Source of the DNA: Deinococcus ruber | GTDB lineage: Bacteria; Deinococcota; Deinococci; Deinococcales; Deinococcaceae | Length of the DNA stretch: 64,000 bases | Reading direction: 5' to 3' | NCBI RefSeq assembly: GCF_014648095.1 | Contig: NZ_BMQL01000010.1 | Coordinates: 1 to 64,000, forward strand | Shown: positions 47,735-57,720 of the stretch, in pieces | How the letters are laid out: each line of letters starts with the position of its first letter | Position numbering within the stretch: the stretch's first letter is position 1 | Program-made: the position numbers and the translations under genes | Notes under the pieces: model-generated | The model's database searches: none | What the model saw: only the letters and a program-made list of their open reading frames with translations | What the model was told of the DNA's origin: nothing

Positions 47735-48744
47735 GCATTCTCCTTGTCAAAATCGGCAAAGGCGCGGCACAGGCGTTCCAGTTCGCCCGCGTATTCGATC
47801 TGCTCCTTCCACTCGGCGGGAAACGCGTCCAGGCCCAGATGCGCTCCGGCAAAACTTCCCGCCAGACACGCGAGGCTGTCACTGTCGCCCCGGGTCACAG
47901 CGGCGCGGCGCAGGCTTTCACGCGGGTTTTCCGGCGTCAGCAGAAAGCACAGCAGCCCGGTGGCAAAGGCTTCCTCGGCAATCCAGCCCTCGCCCGTGAA
48001 GTCGCAGGGGTCGGCGTCGGCGGGAATGCCTGTTGTCAGTGCACGTGTCAGGCGTTCCAGCACACCCAGGCACTCATCCCAGCCCTCCGCGATGTAGGCC
48101 GCCGGACTCGCTGCGCCGTACACACGCCACAGATCGCCCAGCCAGTCCTCGTGGTACACCTCGCGCTGCGCGTGGGCGTAGTCGGTCAGGGCGGCGGGCA
48201 ACCCGGCGGGCGCGGCTCCGTCCAGCAGCAGCCGAATCGCCTGGGCGGTCAGATCGGCGGCGGCGAGTCCGGTGGGGTGTCCGTGCGTCAGGGCAGCCTG
48301 AAACTGGGCATAGGCGGCCCGCTGCGCTGCACCCCGGATGAAGGCGGCAGGCTGCACGCGCATGTTCGCTCCGCAGCCCTTGCTGCCGCGTACCGTCGCT
48401 TCCTGCCAGCGCCTGCCCTGCTCCAGCCCCCGGCAGGCATTCAGGCACGTGATGCCGGGGGCGCGGTTGTTTTCGGGGTCGTGCAGCCACGCGCCAAATT
48501 CGCGGCGCAGCGGGCCTTCAGCGGTCTGCGGCGTCGGGCCGGGCGTGTCCAGCAGGGCGCGGGCAACCGCCAACATCATCTGGGTGTCGTCGGTCACGAG
48601 GCCCCGGTGCAGGGTGGTCGGGCCGTTTGGGGCAAAGCGGGTGCGAATCTGCGTCAGGTCGCGGAGAAATTCGGTGGGGGCAGCCAGCGCGTCGCCGTAA
48701 GCAGCGCCGTACAGCACGCCGGAAATCTGGTTGGGGGTGGGCAT
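47731..48744 (-). CDS. ADP-ribosylglycohydrolase (DraG/ARH family)
   Basis: A 337-residue dinuclear-magnesium hydrolase that removes ADP-ribose from modified targets. SGVLYGAAYGDALAAPTEF (residues 8-26), LVTDDTQMMLAVARALL (TDDT metal ligands, about residue 50) and TRGDSDSLACLAGSFAGAHLG (metal ligands GDSDS, about residue 285) are the three family motifs, all intact. The start at 48744 has AAGGA upstream. It heads a coupled set with the phosphatase and lies after an inverted repeat that follows the NMNAT-Nudix gene. Confidence 0.93.
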   Translation of the reverse strand: MPTPNQISGVLYGAAYGDALAAPTEFLRDLTQIRTRFAPNGPTTLHRGLVTDDTQMMLAVARALLDTPGPTPQTAEGPLRREFGAWLHDPENNRAPGITCLNACRGLEQGRRWQEATVRGSKGCGANMRVQPAAFIRGAAQRAAYAQFQAALTHGHPTGLAAADLTAQAIRLLLDGAAPAGLPAALTDYAHAQREVYHEDWLGDLWRVYGAASPAAYIAEGWDECLGVLERLTRALTTGIPADADPCDFTGEGWIAEEAFATGLLCFLLTPENPRESLRRAAVTRGDSDSLACLAGSFAGAHLGLDAFPAEWKEQIEYAGELERLCRAFADFDKENA

Positions 48745-48762
48745 GGTGGTTCCTTTTGGAAG

Positions 48763-48862
48763 ATGGCTTGTGGCGTGTCGCCTGTGGCAACAGCCCAGAA
48801 GGCTTGATTGCGGCGGAACTACCTGGCCTTTCCTAAAGGCCACACGCCACAGGCGACAAGTC
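48763..48862. repeat. Inverted repeat in NAD block, CTTGTGGCGTG-type
   Basis: The left arm GGCTTGTGGCGTGTCGCCTGTGGC (about 48765-48788) faces the right arm GGCCACACGCCACAGGCGACAAG (about 48838-48860), with a smaller hairpin GGCCTTT/AAAGGCC in between. It fills the 120-base gap between the NMNAT-Nudix and ADP-ribosylglycohydrolase genes. A related sequence occurs at 57721-57838. Confidence 0.65.
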
Positions 48863-48864
48863 TC

Positions 48865-49917
<1,053 letters not shown>

Positions 49918-50029
49918 GATGCCTCCTGTCCTGACTCATAAATACTCCTACCAATTATTAGAACAGTGAGTAAAGAGAGTGGAAAGGAGGGGGAAGGCGT
50001 AGAGTATGGGTGTTCCAGGAGGAACCCTG

Positions 50030-50236
50030 ATGACCGTGTGGCTGATTTTTGTGGTGCTGCCCATTGTGCTGATCGCGCTTTCCTTCCGCATTCGCCCGGT
50101 CAGGGATGTGGAAGGTGACGTGCAGGGCAGCAGGCTGTTTGCACGCGGCCTGTTCGGAAGTGGGCATTCGGAGTTGAAGGCCGACGAGCGCAGCGTGCGG
50201 GAAGACACCGAACCGCGCCCCTTCCGGCTGGAGTAG
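50030..50236 (+). CDS. Small single-helix membrane protein
   Basis: A 68-residue protein with one N-terminal membrane helix (VWLIFVVLPIVLIALSFRI) and a charged cytoplasmic or periplasmic tail (GSGHSELKADERSVREDTEPRPFRLE). No family is recognised. The ATG at 50030 is set by AGGAGG 7 bases upstream; an earlier ATG at 50006 lacks such a site. A hairpin terminator follows. Confidence 0.65.
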   Translation: MTVWLIFVVLPIVLIALSFRIRPVRDVEGDVQGSRLFARGLFGSGHSELKADERSVREDTEPRPFRLE

Positions 50237-50242
50237 GCAACA

Positions 50243-50279
50243 ACAGGCGGGGCGACTTTGAACAGGTCGCCCCGCTGTT
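50243..50279. terminator. Hairpin terminator between convergent genes
   Basis: GCGGGGCGAC and GTCGCCCCGC form a 10-base stem around a 9-base loop, extended by AACA/TGTT with a bulge. It separates the small membrane gene from acs. Confidence 0.7.
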
Positions 50280-50292
50280 CCTGCTGGCTGGT

Positions 50293-52230
50293 CTACTGCA
50301 CTGGCGTCGCGGCCAGCCGTTCCAGCACTGCCGGGTCTTCCAGCGTGCTGGTGTCGCCGCTGATCTCCTGCCCCGCCGCCACCTGCCGCAGAAAGCGCCG
50401 CATGATCTTGCCGCTTCGGGTCTTGGGCAGGGCGTCGGCGATATAGATGGCGTCGGGCCTCGCCAGTGCGCCGATTTCGCGGGTCACGTGCTTTCGCAGT
50501 TCGGCGGGGTCAACCGTGTGCCCCGACTGCGTCAGCACGAAGGCCACCACGCTTTCACCCTTCACGGCGTCGGGCTTGCCCACCACGGCGGCCTCGGCCA
50601 CACTCGGATGGCTCACCAGCGCCGATTCGATCTCCATCGTGCCCAGGCGGTGCCCCGACACGTTCAGCACGTCATCGACCCGCCCGACCACCGTGAAGTA
50701 CCCGTCGGCGTCTCGGCGTGCGCCGTCGCCCGCAAAGTACACGTGGGGAATCTCGCCCCAGTAGGTCTTGCGGTAGCGGTCGTCGTCGCCGTAGACCGTG
50801 CGGAGCATGCTGGGCCACGGTCGCCGGATCACCAGATAGCCGCCCTCGTTCGCCTCCAGCTCTTCGCCCTGCATATTCATGATGGCGGCATCGACGCCGA
50901 ACATCGGCAGGCCCGCGCTGCCGGGCTTGGCGGGAAACGCCCCCGGCAGCGTGGTCAGCATGATGCTGCCCGTCTCGGTCTGCCACCAGGTATCAATCAC
51001 CGGGCAGCGCTCGCCGCCGATGACGCGCCAGTACCAGCGCCACGCCTCGGGGTTGATCGGCTCGCCCACCGATCCCAGCAGGCGCAGGCTGCTCAGGTCA
51101 AAACGGTTCGGGAACTCGTCGCCCGCCCGCATGAAGCTGCGGATGGCGGTGGGTGCGGTGTACAGGATGCTGACCTTGTGGCGCTCGATCATGTCCCAGT
51201 AGCGGCCCCAGTCGGGCTGGTTGGGTGCGCCCTCATACATCAGCACGCTCGCGCCGTTCAGCAGCGGCCCATACACGATGTAGCTGTGCCCCGTGACCCA
51301 GCCCACATCGGCGGTACACCAGAACAGGTCGTCGTCTTTCAGATCGAAGACTGCGCCCATCGTCAGGTAGGTGGCCGCCATGTAGCCGCCGGTGGTGTGT
51401 ACCACGCCCTTGGGCTTGCCGGTGCTGCCGCTGGTGTACAGCACGAACAGCGGGTGCTCGCTGTCCAGCGCGGCGGCCTCGTGCTCGGTGCCGGCGTCCT
51501 GCATAGCCTCGTGCCACCACACGTCGCGCCCGTCCTGCATCTGTACGGCGCTGCCCGTCCGGCGCACCACCAGCATCTTCTCCAGCACTCCGGCCTTCTG
51601 CGCGGCGGCGTCGGCATTGTCTTTCAGCGGCACCACCGCGCCCCGGCGGTAGCTGGCGTCGGCGGTAATCAGCAGCTTGCTCTCGGCATTACCGATGCGG
51701 TCGGCCAGCGCATTCACCGAGAATCCGCCGAATACCACGCTATGGATGGCCCCGATCCGCGCACACGCCAGCATGGCGATCACCGCTTCAGGAATCATCG
51801 GCAGATACAGCGTCACGCGGTCGCCCGCCACCACACCCAGCGAGGTCAGGACGTTGGCGGCCCGCTGCACGTCGTCCAGCAGCTGCGAATACGTGAAGGT
51901 GCGGATTTCGCCGTCTTCGCCTTCCCAGATGATGGCCCGCTTGTCGCCCAGCCCGCGCTGTACGTTGCGGTCGAGGGCGTTGTGGGCGATGTTGGTCTTT
52001 CCGCCCACGAACCACTGCGCGTGCGGCTCCTGCCAGTCGAGCACCTGTGTCCAGGGCGTGTGCCAGTGCAGCTCCCCGGCCACCCGGCCCCAGAAGGCCT
52101 CCGGGTCGTCCAGGCTCTCGCGGTACATCTGCTGATAGTCCTCGGCATGCAGCGTGGCTCGCTGGGCGAATTCGGGGCTGGGCGCGACGAGATGTTCTTC
52201 CTGCAACACGTGATCGATTGAATCGGACAT
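50293..52230 (-). CDS. acs: Acetyl-CoA synthetase
   Basis: A 645-residue AMP-forming acetate-CoA ligase. The adenylation motif is [22 protein letters not shown] (about residue 265), [12 protein letters not shown] contains the WWQTETG acetate/ATP site, and the C-terminal [14 protein letters not shown] carries the catalytic Lys that is usually regulated by acetylation. Start 52230 ([10 protein letters not shown]) has CAGGAG 7 bases upstream; the ATG at 52236 is too close to that site. It stands alone and is divergent from moaA. Confidence 0.97.
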   Translation of the reverse strand: MSDSIDHVLQEEHLVAPSPEFAQRATLHAEDYQQMYRESLDDPEAFWGRVAGELHWHTPWTQVLDWQEPHAQWFVGGKTNIAHNALDRNVQRGLGDKRAIIWEGEDGEIRTFTYSQLLDDVQRAANVLTSLGVVAGDRVTLYLPMIPEAVIAMLACARIGAIHSVVFGGFSVNALADRIGNAESKLLITADASYRRGAVVPLKDNADAAAQKAGVLEKMLVVRRTGSAVQMQDGRDVWWHEAMQDAGTEHEAAALDSEHPLFVLYTSGSTGKPKGVVHTTGGYMAATYLTMGAVFDLKDDDLFWCTADVGWVTGHSYIVYGPLLNGASVLMYEGAPNQPDWGRYWDMIERHKVSILYTAPTAIRSFMRAGDEFPNRFDLSSLRLLGSVGEPINPEAWRWYWRVIGGERCPVIDTWWQTETGSIMLTTLPGAFPAKPGSAGLPMFGVDAAIMNMQGEELEANEGGYLVIRRPWPSMLRTVYGDDDRYRKTYWGEIPHVYFAGDGARRDADGYFTVVGRVDDVLNVSGHRLGTMEIESALVSHPSVAEAAVVGKPDAVKGESVVAFVLTQSGHTVDPAELRKHVTREIGALARPDAIYIADALPKTRSGKIMRRFLRQVAAGQEISGDTSTLEDPAVLERLAATPVQ

Positions 52231-52341
52231 GCACACACTCCTGAAGGGAATTCTGGGCAGAGGAACAGACTTGAACCTGAGGTCGCTTCACTCTAGCGCC
52301 ACTTGCTGCTGCGTCTCACAAGGTGGCACGCACAACACGGG

Positions 52342-52347
52342 TATGCT
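52342..52347 (+). promoter_or_regulatory. -10 box (TATGCT) before moaA
   Basis: TATGCT ends 6 bases before the GTG at 52354 and decides that start. Confidence 0.5.
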
Positions 52348-52353
52348 GACCGC

Positions 52354-53397
52354 GTGCCTTCCCGTCAAGCCGACCTTTCCCCACCGCTGACCGACGCGCT
52401 GGGCCGCCCGCTGCGTGATCTGCGCCTGTCGGTAACAGACCGCTGCAACCTGCGCTGCACCTACTGCATGCCCAAAGAGGTCTTCGGCCCCGATTTCGCC
52501 TTCCTGCCCAGAAGCGAGCTGCTGAGCTTCGAGGAACTGGAGCGCCTGACCCGCGTGTTTGTGCGCGGCGGCGTGCAGAAGCTGCGCCTGACCGGGGGCG
52601 AGCCGCTGCTGCGAAAAGGGCTGCCCGAACTGATTGCCCGCCTGGGCAGCATTCCGGGCGTGCAGGACATCGCCATGACCACCAACGGGCTGCTGCTGCC
52701 GCGTCTGGCCCACGACCTGAAGGCGGCTGGTCTGAAGCGCGTCACGGTCAGCCTCGACAGCCTCGACCCCGAGGTTTTTGGGCGCATGAACGGGCTGGGC
52801 GTTCACCCCGAGCGGGTGCTGGACGGCATCGAGGCGGCGCTGACGGCCGGTCTGGGCGTCAAGATCAATACCGTGGTGCAGCGCGGCGTGAACGAGCACA
52901 CGCTGGCCGAACTGTGGCGGGCGCTGCGCGGCAAGGCAGTCCTGCGCTTCATCGAGTTTATGGATGTGGGGAATCACAACGGCTGGAATCTGGACGCGGT
53001 GTTGCCCCCCCGAGAGGTGCTGGCACGGCTGGCGGGGGGCACGGATGAGGTCTTTACGCCGGTGCAGGCCAACTACCGGGGCGAAGTGGCGACCCGCTAC
53101 ACCGACGCCCAGGGACACGAAGCGGGCCTGATCACCAGCGTGAGCGCTCCGTTCTGCGGCGACTGCACGCGGGCGCGGCTGTCGGCAGTGGGCGTGCTGT
53201 ACACCTGTCTGTTCGCGTCGGATGGCCTGGACCTGCGTTCTCCGCTGCTGGAAGGGGCGAGCGACGACGAGGTATACGCCCTGCTGTCAGAGCGCTGGAA
53301 CGCCCGAACCGACCGGTATTCCGAGGAGCGCGGAGAAGTTACCCGCAAAAACGGTGCAGCGCGGCAGAAGGTCGAGATGTCGCATATCGGCGGCTGA
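52354..53397 (+). CDS. moaA: GTP 3',8-cyclase MoaA
   Basis: MoaA is the radical-SAM enzyme that begins molybdenum cofactor synthesis by cyclising GTP. The 347-residue product has the N-terminal cluster site DRCNLRCTYCMP (CX3CX2C, about residues 30-40) and the SAM motif RLTGGEPLLRKG. The C-terminal cluster site is CGDCTRARLSAVGVLYTCLF (CX2CX13C), and the essential GG lies at the C-terminus (SHIGG). The start is GTG at 52354, supported by TATGCT 6 bases upstream. No other moa gene is in the window. Confidence 0.97.
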   Translation: MPSRQADLSPPLTDALGRPLRDLRLSVTDRCNLRCTYCMPKEVFGPDFAFLPRSELLSFEELERLTRVFVRGGVQKLRLTGGEPLLRKGLPELIARLGSIPGVQDIAMTTNGLLLPRLAHDLKAAGLKRVTVSLDSLDPEVFGRMNGLGVHPERVLDGIEAALTAGLGVKINTVVQRGVNEHTLAELWRALRGKAVLRFIEFMDVGNHNGWNLDAVLPPREVLARLAGGTDEVFTPVQANYRGEVATRYTDAQGHEAGLITSVSAPFCGDCTRARLSAVGVLYTCLFASDGLDLRSPLLEGASDDEVYALLSERWNARTDRYSEERGEVTRKNGAARQKVEMSHIGG

Positions 53398-53477
53398 GCT
53401 GACACAGCCCATCATTCGCCAACCGGGTCTGAGGAGTCTTGGCTCATATTTGACGCTAGCCTGACAGCTGGAGGGTC

Positions 53478-53624
53478 ATGCATGCCAAATCAGGTACTCG
53501 CCAGGCAGGGCGCAGTGTTACTCCGGGAACGGGACGCCGACAGGGCGAGTGGTCGCAGAGCCAGCACCTTGTTGATTTGCCCCGTTTCCAGCGAGTGCCC
53601 CTGCTGTCCTCCCCCAACAGGTGA
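53478..53624 (+). CDS. Possible short ORF in moaA-gntR gap
   Basis: The 410-base gap between moaA and the GntR gene has one short plus-strand ORF of 48 codons (MHAKSGTRQAGRSV...) preceded by CTGGAGGG and, further up, by TTGACG and TAGCCT. The product is Arg/Gln/Ser-rich and unlike any family I know. Codon bias is weak, so it may be a leader or chance. The rest of the gap shows nothing else recognisable. Confidence 0.2.
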   Translation: MHAKSGTRQAGRSVTPGTGRRQGEWSQSQHLVDLPRFQRVPLLSSPNR

Positions 53625-53810
53625 GGTCGGGAGTGAGCGTACAGAGTACACAAATACATGAAGCTGCGCTAAGGTTTTGAAGAGGAAGCGCACCGCCTGC
53701 CTCTTTGGGGTGTTGAAGCGGTCAATATGCCCATTCTCAGCTCCAGAAGCTGTCAGATTTCACCGTCAAGCCGCGTTCCGCTGCCCATTTCAATGCTTTC
53801 TGGAGGACAT

Positions 53811-54503
53811 ATGGCAAAGTACCCGCTGATCAAGACCACCCTGAAAGATCGCCTTCTGGGTGGAGACTATTCGGAAGGGTTGCCGCTCCCCAGCGAGCCG
53901 CAACTCGCCCGCGAATTCGAAGTGTCGCGCATGACTGCCCGCCGCGCCATCGACGAACTGGAGCGCGAGGGATACGTGTACCGTGTGCAGGGCGCGGGTA
54001 CCTTTCCAACCGGCAAGAGATTTCGCCAGGGCATGTTCCGGGTGCGCCCCTTCAAAGAGTGGGCACGCGACCCCGAGCAGCGCAACACCATCTTGCAGAG
54101 CATGGAACTGCGGGCCACGCCAGAAATCGCCACGGTGCTTCAGGTCAGTGCAGGCGATCCGGTGATCTTCGTCCACCGACTGCGCTTTGCCGGGGAAGAA
54201 CCGCTGGTCATCGAGAAGCGCTACATCGATGCGCGGCTGGCAGGCGACCTGCTGAGCCATAATCTGGCTGCCGAGAGCATCCATGAGGTCATGGTCACGA
54301 TGGGCGTAGCTCTGACCCGCGTCGAGCAGAGCCTGGAAGCGGTCAACCTGCGCCAAGAAGAATCCGACCTGCTGCGTGTGCCGCTCGGAACAGCGGCCTT
54401 TTTATTGCGCCGAACCACCTATAGCGGTACCAGAAGGGCTAGTTACGTGAACTACTGGGTTCGGGGCGATAGGTATGCGTTTCAGGATAGCTTCGAGCCA
54501 TAA
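53811..54503 (+). CDS. GntR-family regulator with UTRA domain
   Basis: A 230-residue HutC-type transcription regulator. The winged helix-turn-helix is YPLIKTTLKDRLLGGDYSEGLPLPSEPQLAREFEVSRMTARRAIDELEREGYVYRVQGAGTF (residues 3-62). The C-terminal UTRA ligand domain follows (VLQVSAGDPVIFVHRLRFAGEEPLVIEKRYIDARL...). The ligand is probably a small metabolite, unidentified. ATG 53811 has TGGAGG 4-5 bases upstream. It has no close gene partner on its strand, so its target cannot be inferred. A repeat begins directly after its stop. Confidence 0.9.
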   Translation: MAKYPLIKTTLKDRLLGGDYSEGLPLPSEPQLAREFEVSRMTARRAIDELEREGYVYRVQGAGTFPTGKRFRQGMFRVRPFKEWARDPEQRNTILQSMELRATPEIATVLQVSAGDPVIFVHRLRFAGEEPLVIEKRYIDARLAGDLLSHNLAAESIHEVMVTMGVALTRVEQSLEAVNLRQEESDLLRVPLGTAAFLLRRTTYSGTRRASYVNYWVRGDRYAFQDSFEP

Positions 54504-54660
54504 ACCAGGAACAGAGACACGCTGATTAAGCAAGAGAGAGGGAGGGGCCGCCCCCGACCGAGATTGCCACAATCAGGACCACAGACACGCTGATTAAGCA
54601 AGAGAGAGAGGGCCGCCCCGACCGAGATTGCCATCAAAGCTCCAGCGGCCAACAACCAGC
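54504..54660 (+). repeat. Stop-codon-adjacent repeat, copy 2 (tandem)
   Basis: This starts right after the GntR stop with ACCAGGAACAG. Two tandem units with a 68-base period each contain GACACGCTGATTAAGCAAGA and a GGGCCGCCCC...ACCGAGATTGCCA block. The end (ATCAAAGCTCCAGCGGCCAACAACCAGCAA) matches the end of copy 1 at 22928-23027. Confidence 0.7.
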
Positions 54661-54667
54661 AATACAG

Positions 54668-54706
54668 CAGCGCCCCGTATGCAAAACGCAAAACGGGCGC
54701 TGTTTT
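54668..54706 (+). terminator. Terminator after GntR gene and repeat
   Basis: CAGCGCCCCGT and ACGGGCGCTG pair with one bulged C and are followed by TTTT on the plus strand. Confidence 0.6.
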
Positions 54707-54718
54707 GAGATGTTTTAA

Positions 54719-56260
54719 TTACTCTGCTTCCTGCAACGCTCCCACCGCGCTCGATTCCGCTTCTCCCAGCAGAGCCGTGCGCTCCTCTGGCGACAGCTCT
54801 TTGAGCACCTGCTGGAGTACCAGTCCAACCGCCTGATCTGCCGACTCGTCGAGGCTCAGGCCGTCGAGCAGCGGCACGCCCTGCTGCTTTGCCAGCCGCT
54901 CTAGATAGCCCTGCATGGTGCGAATTTCGCTGAAGTACTGCATATACCGGCTGCGGGGTCGGTGGTTCGAGGTTTCGCGCTCCCGCGACTCGAAATGCTG
55001 CCGGTGTTCGTCGTCGCTGGGCAGGGTAATCAGAATCGGCACCACGATGGCTCCCACGAAATCGGACACACGCAGGTAGCCGGGTACCAGATGCACGCCT
55101 TCCAGCACGGTGCTGACGCCTTCTTCCAGGCTGCGGCTCACTACCGCGCTCAGGCCGACGCTCACCTGCTGCACCTGTTCGCGGAAACCCTCCAGCAGTT
55201 GCCGCTCGGTGGGATGCTCGGGCTGCTCCGCTTCCGGTGGAATCAGCGCTTCCCAGGCGTTGAAGGTGCTGGCATGCAGGGTGGGCACCAGGTCGCGGCT
55301 CACGACGGCCCGCATCACCTCGCGGATGCTGTCGGTCGAGACGATGCGCGAGATGCCCAGGCGGTAAGCGATTTCGGCAGCCAGCAGGCTTTTTCCGGTG
55401 CCGCTCACGCCACCCAGCAGAATCATCAGCGGGCGCGGCGGCTTGCGGATCACGCGCAGCAGTCGGTAACGGGCCGCCACATCCGGCCCCACCTCGCCTC
55501 GCAGCAGTTCCTCCACCTTTTCGCGAATCTGCGTCCGTGTGACCAGCCGGTCTTCTGCACCGCGCAGTTGACGCTGGGTGCTGCGGGCCACCTTGCGGGC
55601 ATAATCGGGAGCCACGCCCGCTGCCAGCAGCGACTGCACCAGAATGCCCTTTGAAAAAGGCGAGGGCAGGCTGCTCTCGCTGCCCAGAACGCCCAGTCGG
55701 CCCCGGTTCGTCCTCAGGAAGCGGTACGTCAGGCGCATCTGCTCGCCGTGACGCTCCAGCAGCGTGCGCTCGGTCAGGTCATCGATCTCGTCGGCACTCA
55801 GCGACTGCACGCCGTCCTGCCGCAGCCGCTGATCGACCTGGCTCGCCAGGGTGTACGCCTCGCGGGGAGCCAGGCCCAGGTCTTCCAGGCTGCGCGACAG
55901 CACCCCGCGAGAGAAGGGCAGCACGCGTTTCTGGGTACGAACCAGGATGTCCTGAAAGGCCGGAATCTGCACCCCGACCCGCTCGGCCACCTCGTCGCCC
56001 AGCAGTGGGCGGCCCAACCGTACCAGCAGCGCCTTCAGGTCTTCGGGTGTGGTGTACCACTGCTGCTGCTGTTTCAGCCACGTCTCGACGTTGCGTGCCA
56101 CGGCTGCCGCGCTGCCCGGTGTGGCCCCGGCATTCAGCAGCGACTCGGCCACCAGCCCCTTCGAAAAGGGCCAGTGCTGCTCGGTGGTGCCCACATAGAG
56201 CGTGTTGCCGTCGCTGTTCAATAGCTGTTCCCTCGCTGTCTTTGCAGTGTCGCTGTCCAC
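54719..56260 (-). CDS. ATP-cone / 2-phosphoglycerate-kinase-like protein
   Basis: A 513-residue protein with three ATP-cone-like modules and a P-loop kinase domain. The cones are marked by WPFSKGLVAESLLNAG (about residue 32), LPFSRGVLSRSLEDLGL (about residue 117) and SPFSKGILVQSLLAAG (about residue 205). The kinase has ILLGGVSGTGKSLLAAEIAYRLG (about residue 285), STDSIREVMRAVV and VLEGVHLVPGYL, the pattern of archaeal 2-phosphoglycerate kinase, which makes 2,3-bisphosphoglycerate. Start: GTG 56260 is preferred, with TACGCT 9 bases upstream and CTGACG 17 bases before that; a TTG at 56308 would give 529 residues. The function in bacteria is not established. Confidence 0.85.
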   Translation of the reverse strand: MDSDTAKTAREQLLNSDGNTLYVGTTEQHWPFSKGLVAESLLNAGATPGSAAAVARNVETWLKQQQQWYTTPEDLKALLVRLGRPLLGDEVAERVGVQIPAFQDILVRTQKRVLPFSRGVLSRSLEDLGLAPREAYTLASQVDQRLRQDGVQSLSADEIDDLTERTLLERHGEQMRLTYRFLRTNRGRLGVLGSESSLPSPFSKGILVQSLLAAGVAPDYARKVARSTQRQLRGAEDRLVTRTQIREKVEELLRGEVGPDVAARYRLLRVIRKPPRPLMILLGGVSGTGKSLLAAEIAYRLGISRIVSTDSIREVMRAVVSRDLVPTLHASTFNAWEALIPPEAEQPEHPTERQLLEGFREQVQQVSVGLSAVVSRSLEEGVSTVLEGVHLVPGYLRVSDFVGAIVVPILITLPSDDEHRQHFESRERETSNHRPRSRYMQYFSEIRTMQGYLERLAKQQGVPLLDGLSLDESADQAVGLVLQQVLKELSPEERTALLGEAESSAVGALQEAE

Positions 56261-56269
56261 GTGCTGTTC

Positions 56270-56275
56270 AGCGTA
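56270..56275 (-). promoter_or_regulatory. -10 box (TACGCT) before ATP-cone kinase
   Basis: TACGCT on the minus strand lies 9 bases before the GTG at 56260. CTGACG stands 17 bases further upstream as a possible -35. Confidence 0.35.
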
Positions 56276-56342
56276 CAACCATCTGTCAGGATCGTCAGGG
56301 ACTGTCAAGGCACTAGTGTCCGCTCAGCCTACGCCTGTGGCT

Positions 56343-56945
56343 CTAGCGCCTCAGCACGCCGTCCATCAGGAAGGCCAGCGTGAGGCGCATCTCTTCTTTC
56401 AGCGAGCGGTCACTGCCGTAGGCGCTCCAGCGCAGTGCGATCATCAGATAGGTGTCGGCGATCAGGTTGCTCATGCGGCTGAGGCTCAGGTCGGCGCGGA
56501 GCTGCCCGCTGTGCTGCATGGGCCGCAGAATCATCTCGATCACCTTGCCCAGCGGCAGGGCGCGGTAAGCGGTGCGGGCGCGTTCCGGATCGGGATTGAG
56601 CACCTCGTAGGCCAGCGGCGGAATCAGGTCGCGTTCCAGCATGTTCTGCTCGGCCAGCCGCATCCACACATCCTGAAGCACGGTCATGGGCGCGGTTCCG
56701 GCGGCAAGTTGCTGCTCGGCATGCAGCCGCAGCCCCTCGAAGACCTCGCTGCCGTAGTCGAGCAGCACCGCTTCCTTGTACGGGTAGTAGTTGAAGAACG
56801 TGCCGCGTGAGACGTTGCTGGCACGGGCGATGTCGGTGGCAGTGGTGGTCTGGAAGCCGCCCTGCTTGAACATGTCGATGGCGACAGCGTAAATGCGGGC
56901 GCGGCGGCGCTCTTTCTGTCGTTCGCGCAGCGAGGTGGACTCCAT
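56343..56945 (-). CDS. TetR-family transcription regulator
   Basis: A 200-residue TetR regulator. The DNA-binding part is RQKERRRARIYAVAIDMFKQGGFQTTTATDIARASNVSRGTFFNYYPYKEAVLLDYG (about residues 7-63), with the TTATDIARASNVSRGTFFNYY recognition region. The rest is a helical ligand/dimer domain. Start ATG 56945 is preferred because TAGTCT lies 8 bases upstream; ATG 56951 would be only 2 bases from that box. It lies between the ATP-cone kinase and the Ktr genes; its targets are unknown. Confidence 0.9.
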   Translation of the reverse strand: MESTSLRERQKERRRARIYAVAIDMFKQGGFQTTTATDIARASNVSRGTFFNYYPYKEAVLLDYGSEVFEGLRLHAEQQLAAGTAPMTVLQDVWMRLAEQNMLERDLIPPLAYEVLNPDPERARTAYRALPLGKVIEMILRPMQHSGQLRADLSLSRMSNLIADTYLMIALRWSAYGSDRSLKEEMRLTLAFLMDGVLRR

Positions 56946-56953
56946 AGGCATGA

Positions 56954-56959
56954 AGACTA
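56954..56959 (-). promoter_or_regulatory. -10 box (TAGTCT) before TetR gene
   Basis: TAGTCT on the minus strand lies 8 bases before the ATG at 56945. Confidence 0.4.
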
Positions 56960-57048
56960 GCGCAGGGGAGTCTAAATTTGAACTGGGGTTAAAAAAAGTG
57001 TGCGGTGAATGACCTGTGGCTGTAGGGAAACCGCTTCCCAAAGCGTAT

Positions 57049-57705
57049 TCATCCCAGATACCGCCGTACCTCGTCGATGGCGTGGGCGGTGCCGATGAGC
57101 ACCAGTTTGTCGTGCGGCCTGAGTTCTTCCTCGGCGCGGGGCGAAACCTCCACCCGCCCGCTGCGGTTGATGGCGATCACCTGCACGCCGAAGCGTCCGG
57201 TCAGGTTGAGAGCGCGCAGATTCCCTTTCAGCCGCTCGTTGGCCTCAACCTCTACGATGGCGTAGTCCGACCCCAGATCGAGCGTATCGACCATGTTCGG
57301 CGTGGCGATCTGCCGGGCGATCCGCACGCCCATATCGTGCTCTGGCCGGATCACCAGATCGGCTCCAACCCGCTCCAGCACGCGCCGCGCCATCTCGTGA
57401 ATCGCCTTGGCGACGACGTAGGGTGCGCCCAGACTCTTGGCGTTCAGCGTCGCCAGAATCGCTGACTGCACGTCGCTGCCGATGCCCACCACCACCACGT
57501 CAAAGTCGGCCACCCCAATGCTCTTCAGGGCGCGTTCCTCGGTGGCGTCGAGGACGGCGGCATGTGTCACCAGATTCATCACCCGTTCGACATTGTCCTC
57601 GTTGGTATCCACGGCCACCACTTCATGCCCCATTTCATAGAGGGTGGTGGCGACAGCGGTTCCGAAGCGGCCCAGACCGATGACCAGACATTGTTTGGCT
57701 TTCAT
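57049..57705 (-). CDS. ktrA: Potassium channel gating subunit KtrA/TrkA
   Basis: A 218-residue RCK protein that gates the KtrB/TrkH channel by binding ATP/ADP or NAD(H). The N-terminal Rossmann fold has CLVIGLGRFGTAVATTLYEMGHEVVAVDTNEDNVE with GxGxxG, and the C-terminal TrkA_C domain includes LNLTGRFGVQVIAINRSGRVEVSPRAEEELRPHDKLVLIG. The length matches the single-RCK KtrA type. GAGGAA lies before the ATG. It follows the ktrB-type gene, from which a 127-base gap with an inverted repeat separates it. Confidence 0.93.
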   Translation of the reverse strand: MKAKQCLVIGLGRFGTAVATTLYEMGHEVVAVDTNEDNVERVMNLVTHAAVLDATEERALKSIGVADFDVVVVGIGSDVQSAILATLNAKSLGAPYVVAKAIHEMARRVLERVGADLVIRPEHDMGVRIARQIATPNMVDTLDLGSDYAIVEVEANERLKGNLRALNLTGRFGVQVIAINRSGRVEVSPRAEEELRPHDKLVLIGTAHAIDEVRRYLG

Positions 57706-57720
57706 TGTTTCCTCGCTTTT

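Noticed and set aside
50488..52221. 577-codon plus-strand frame
   Set aside because: It is antisense to acs. Codon composition mirrors acs and no motif is present.
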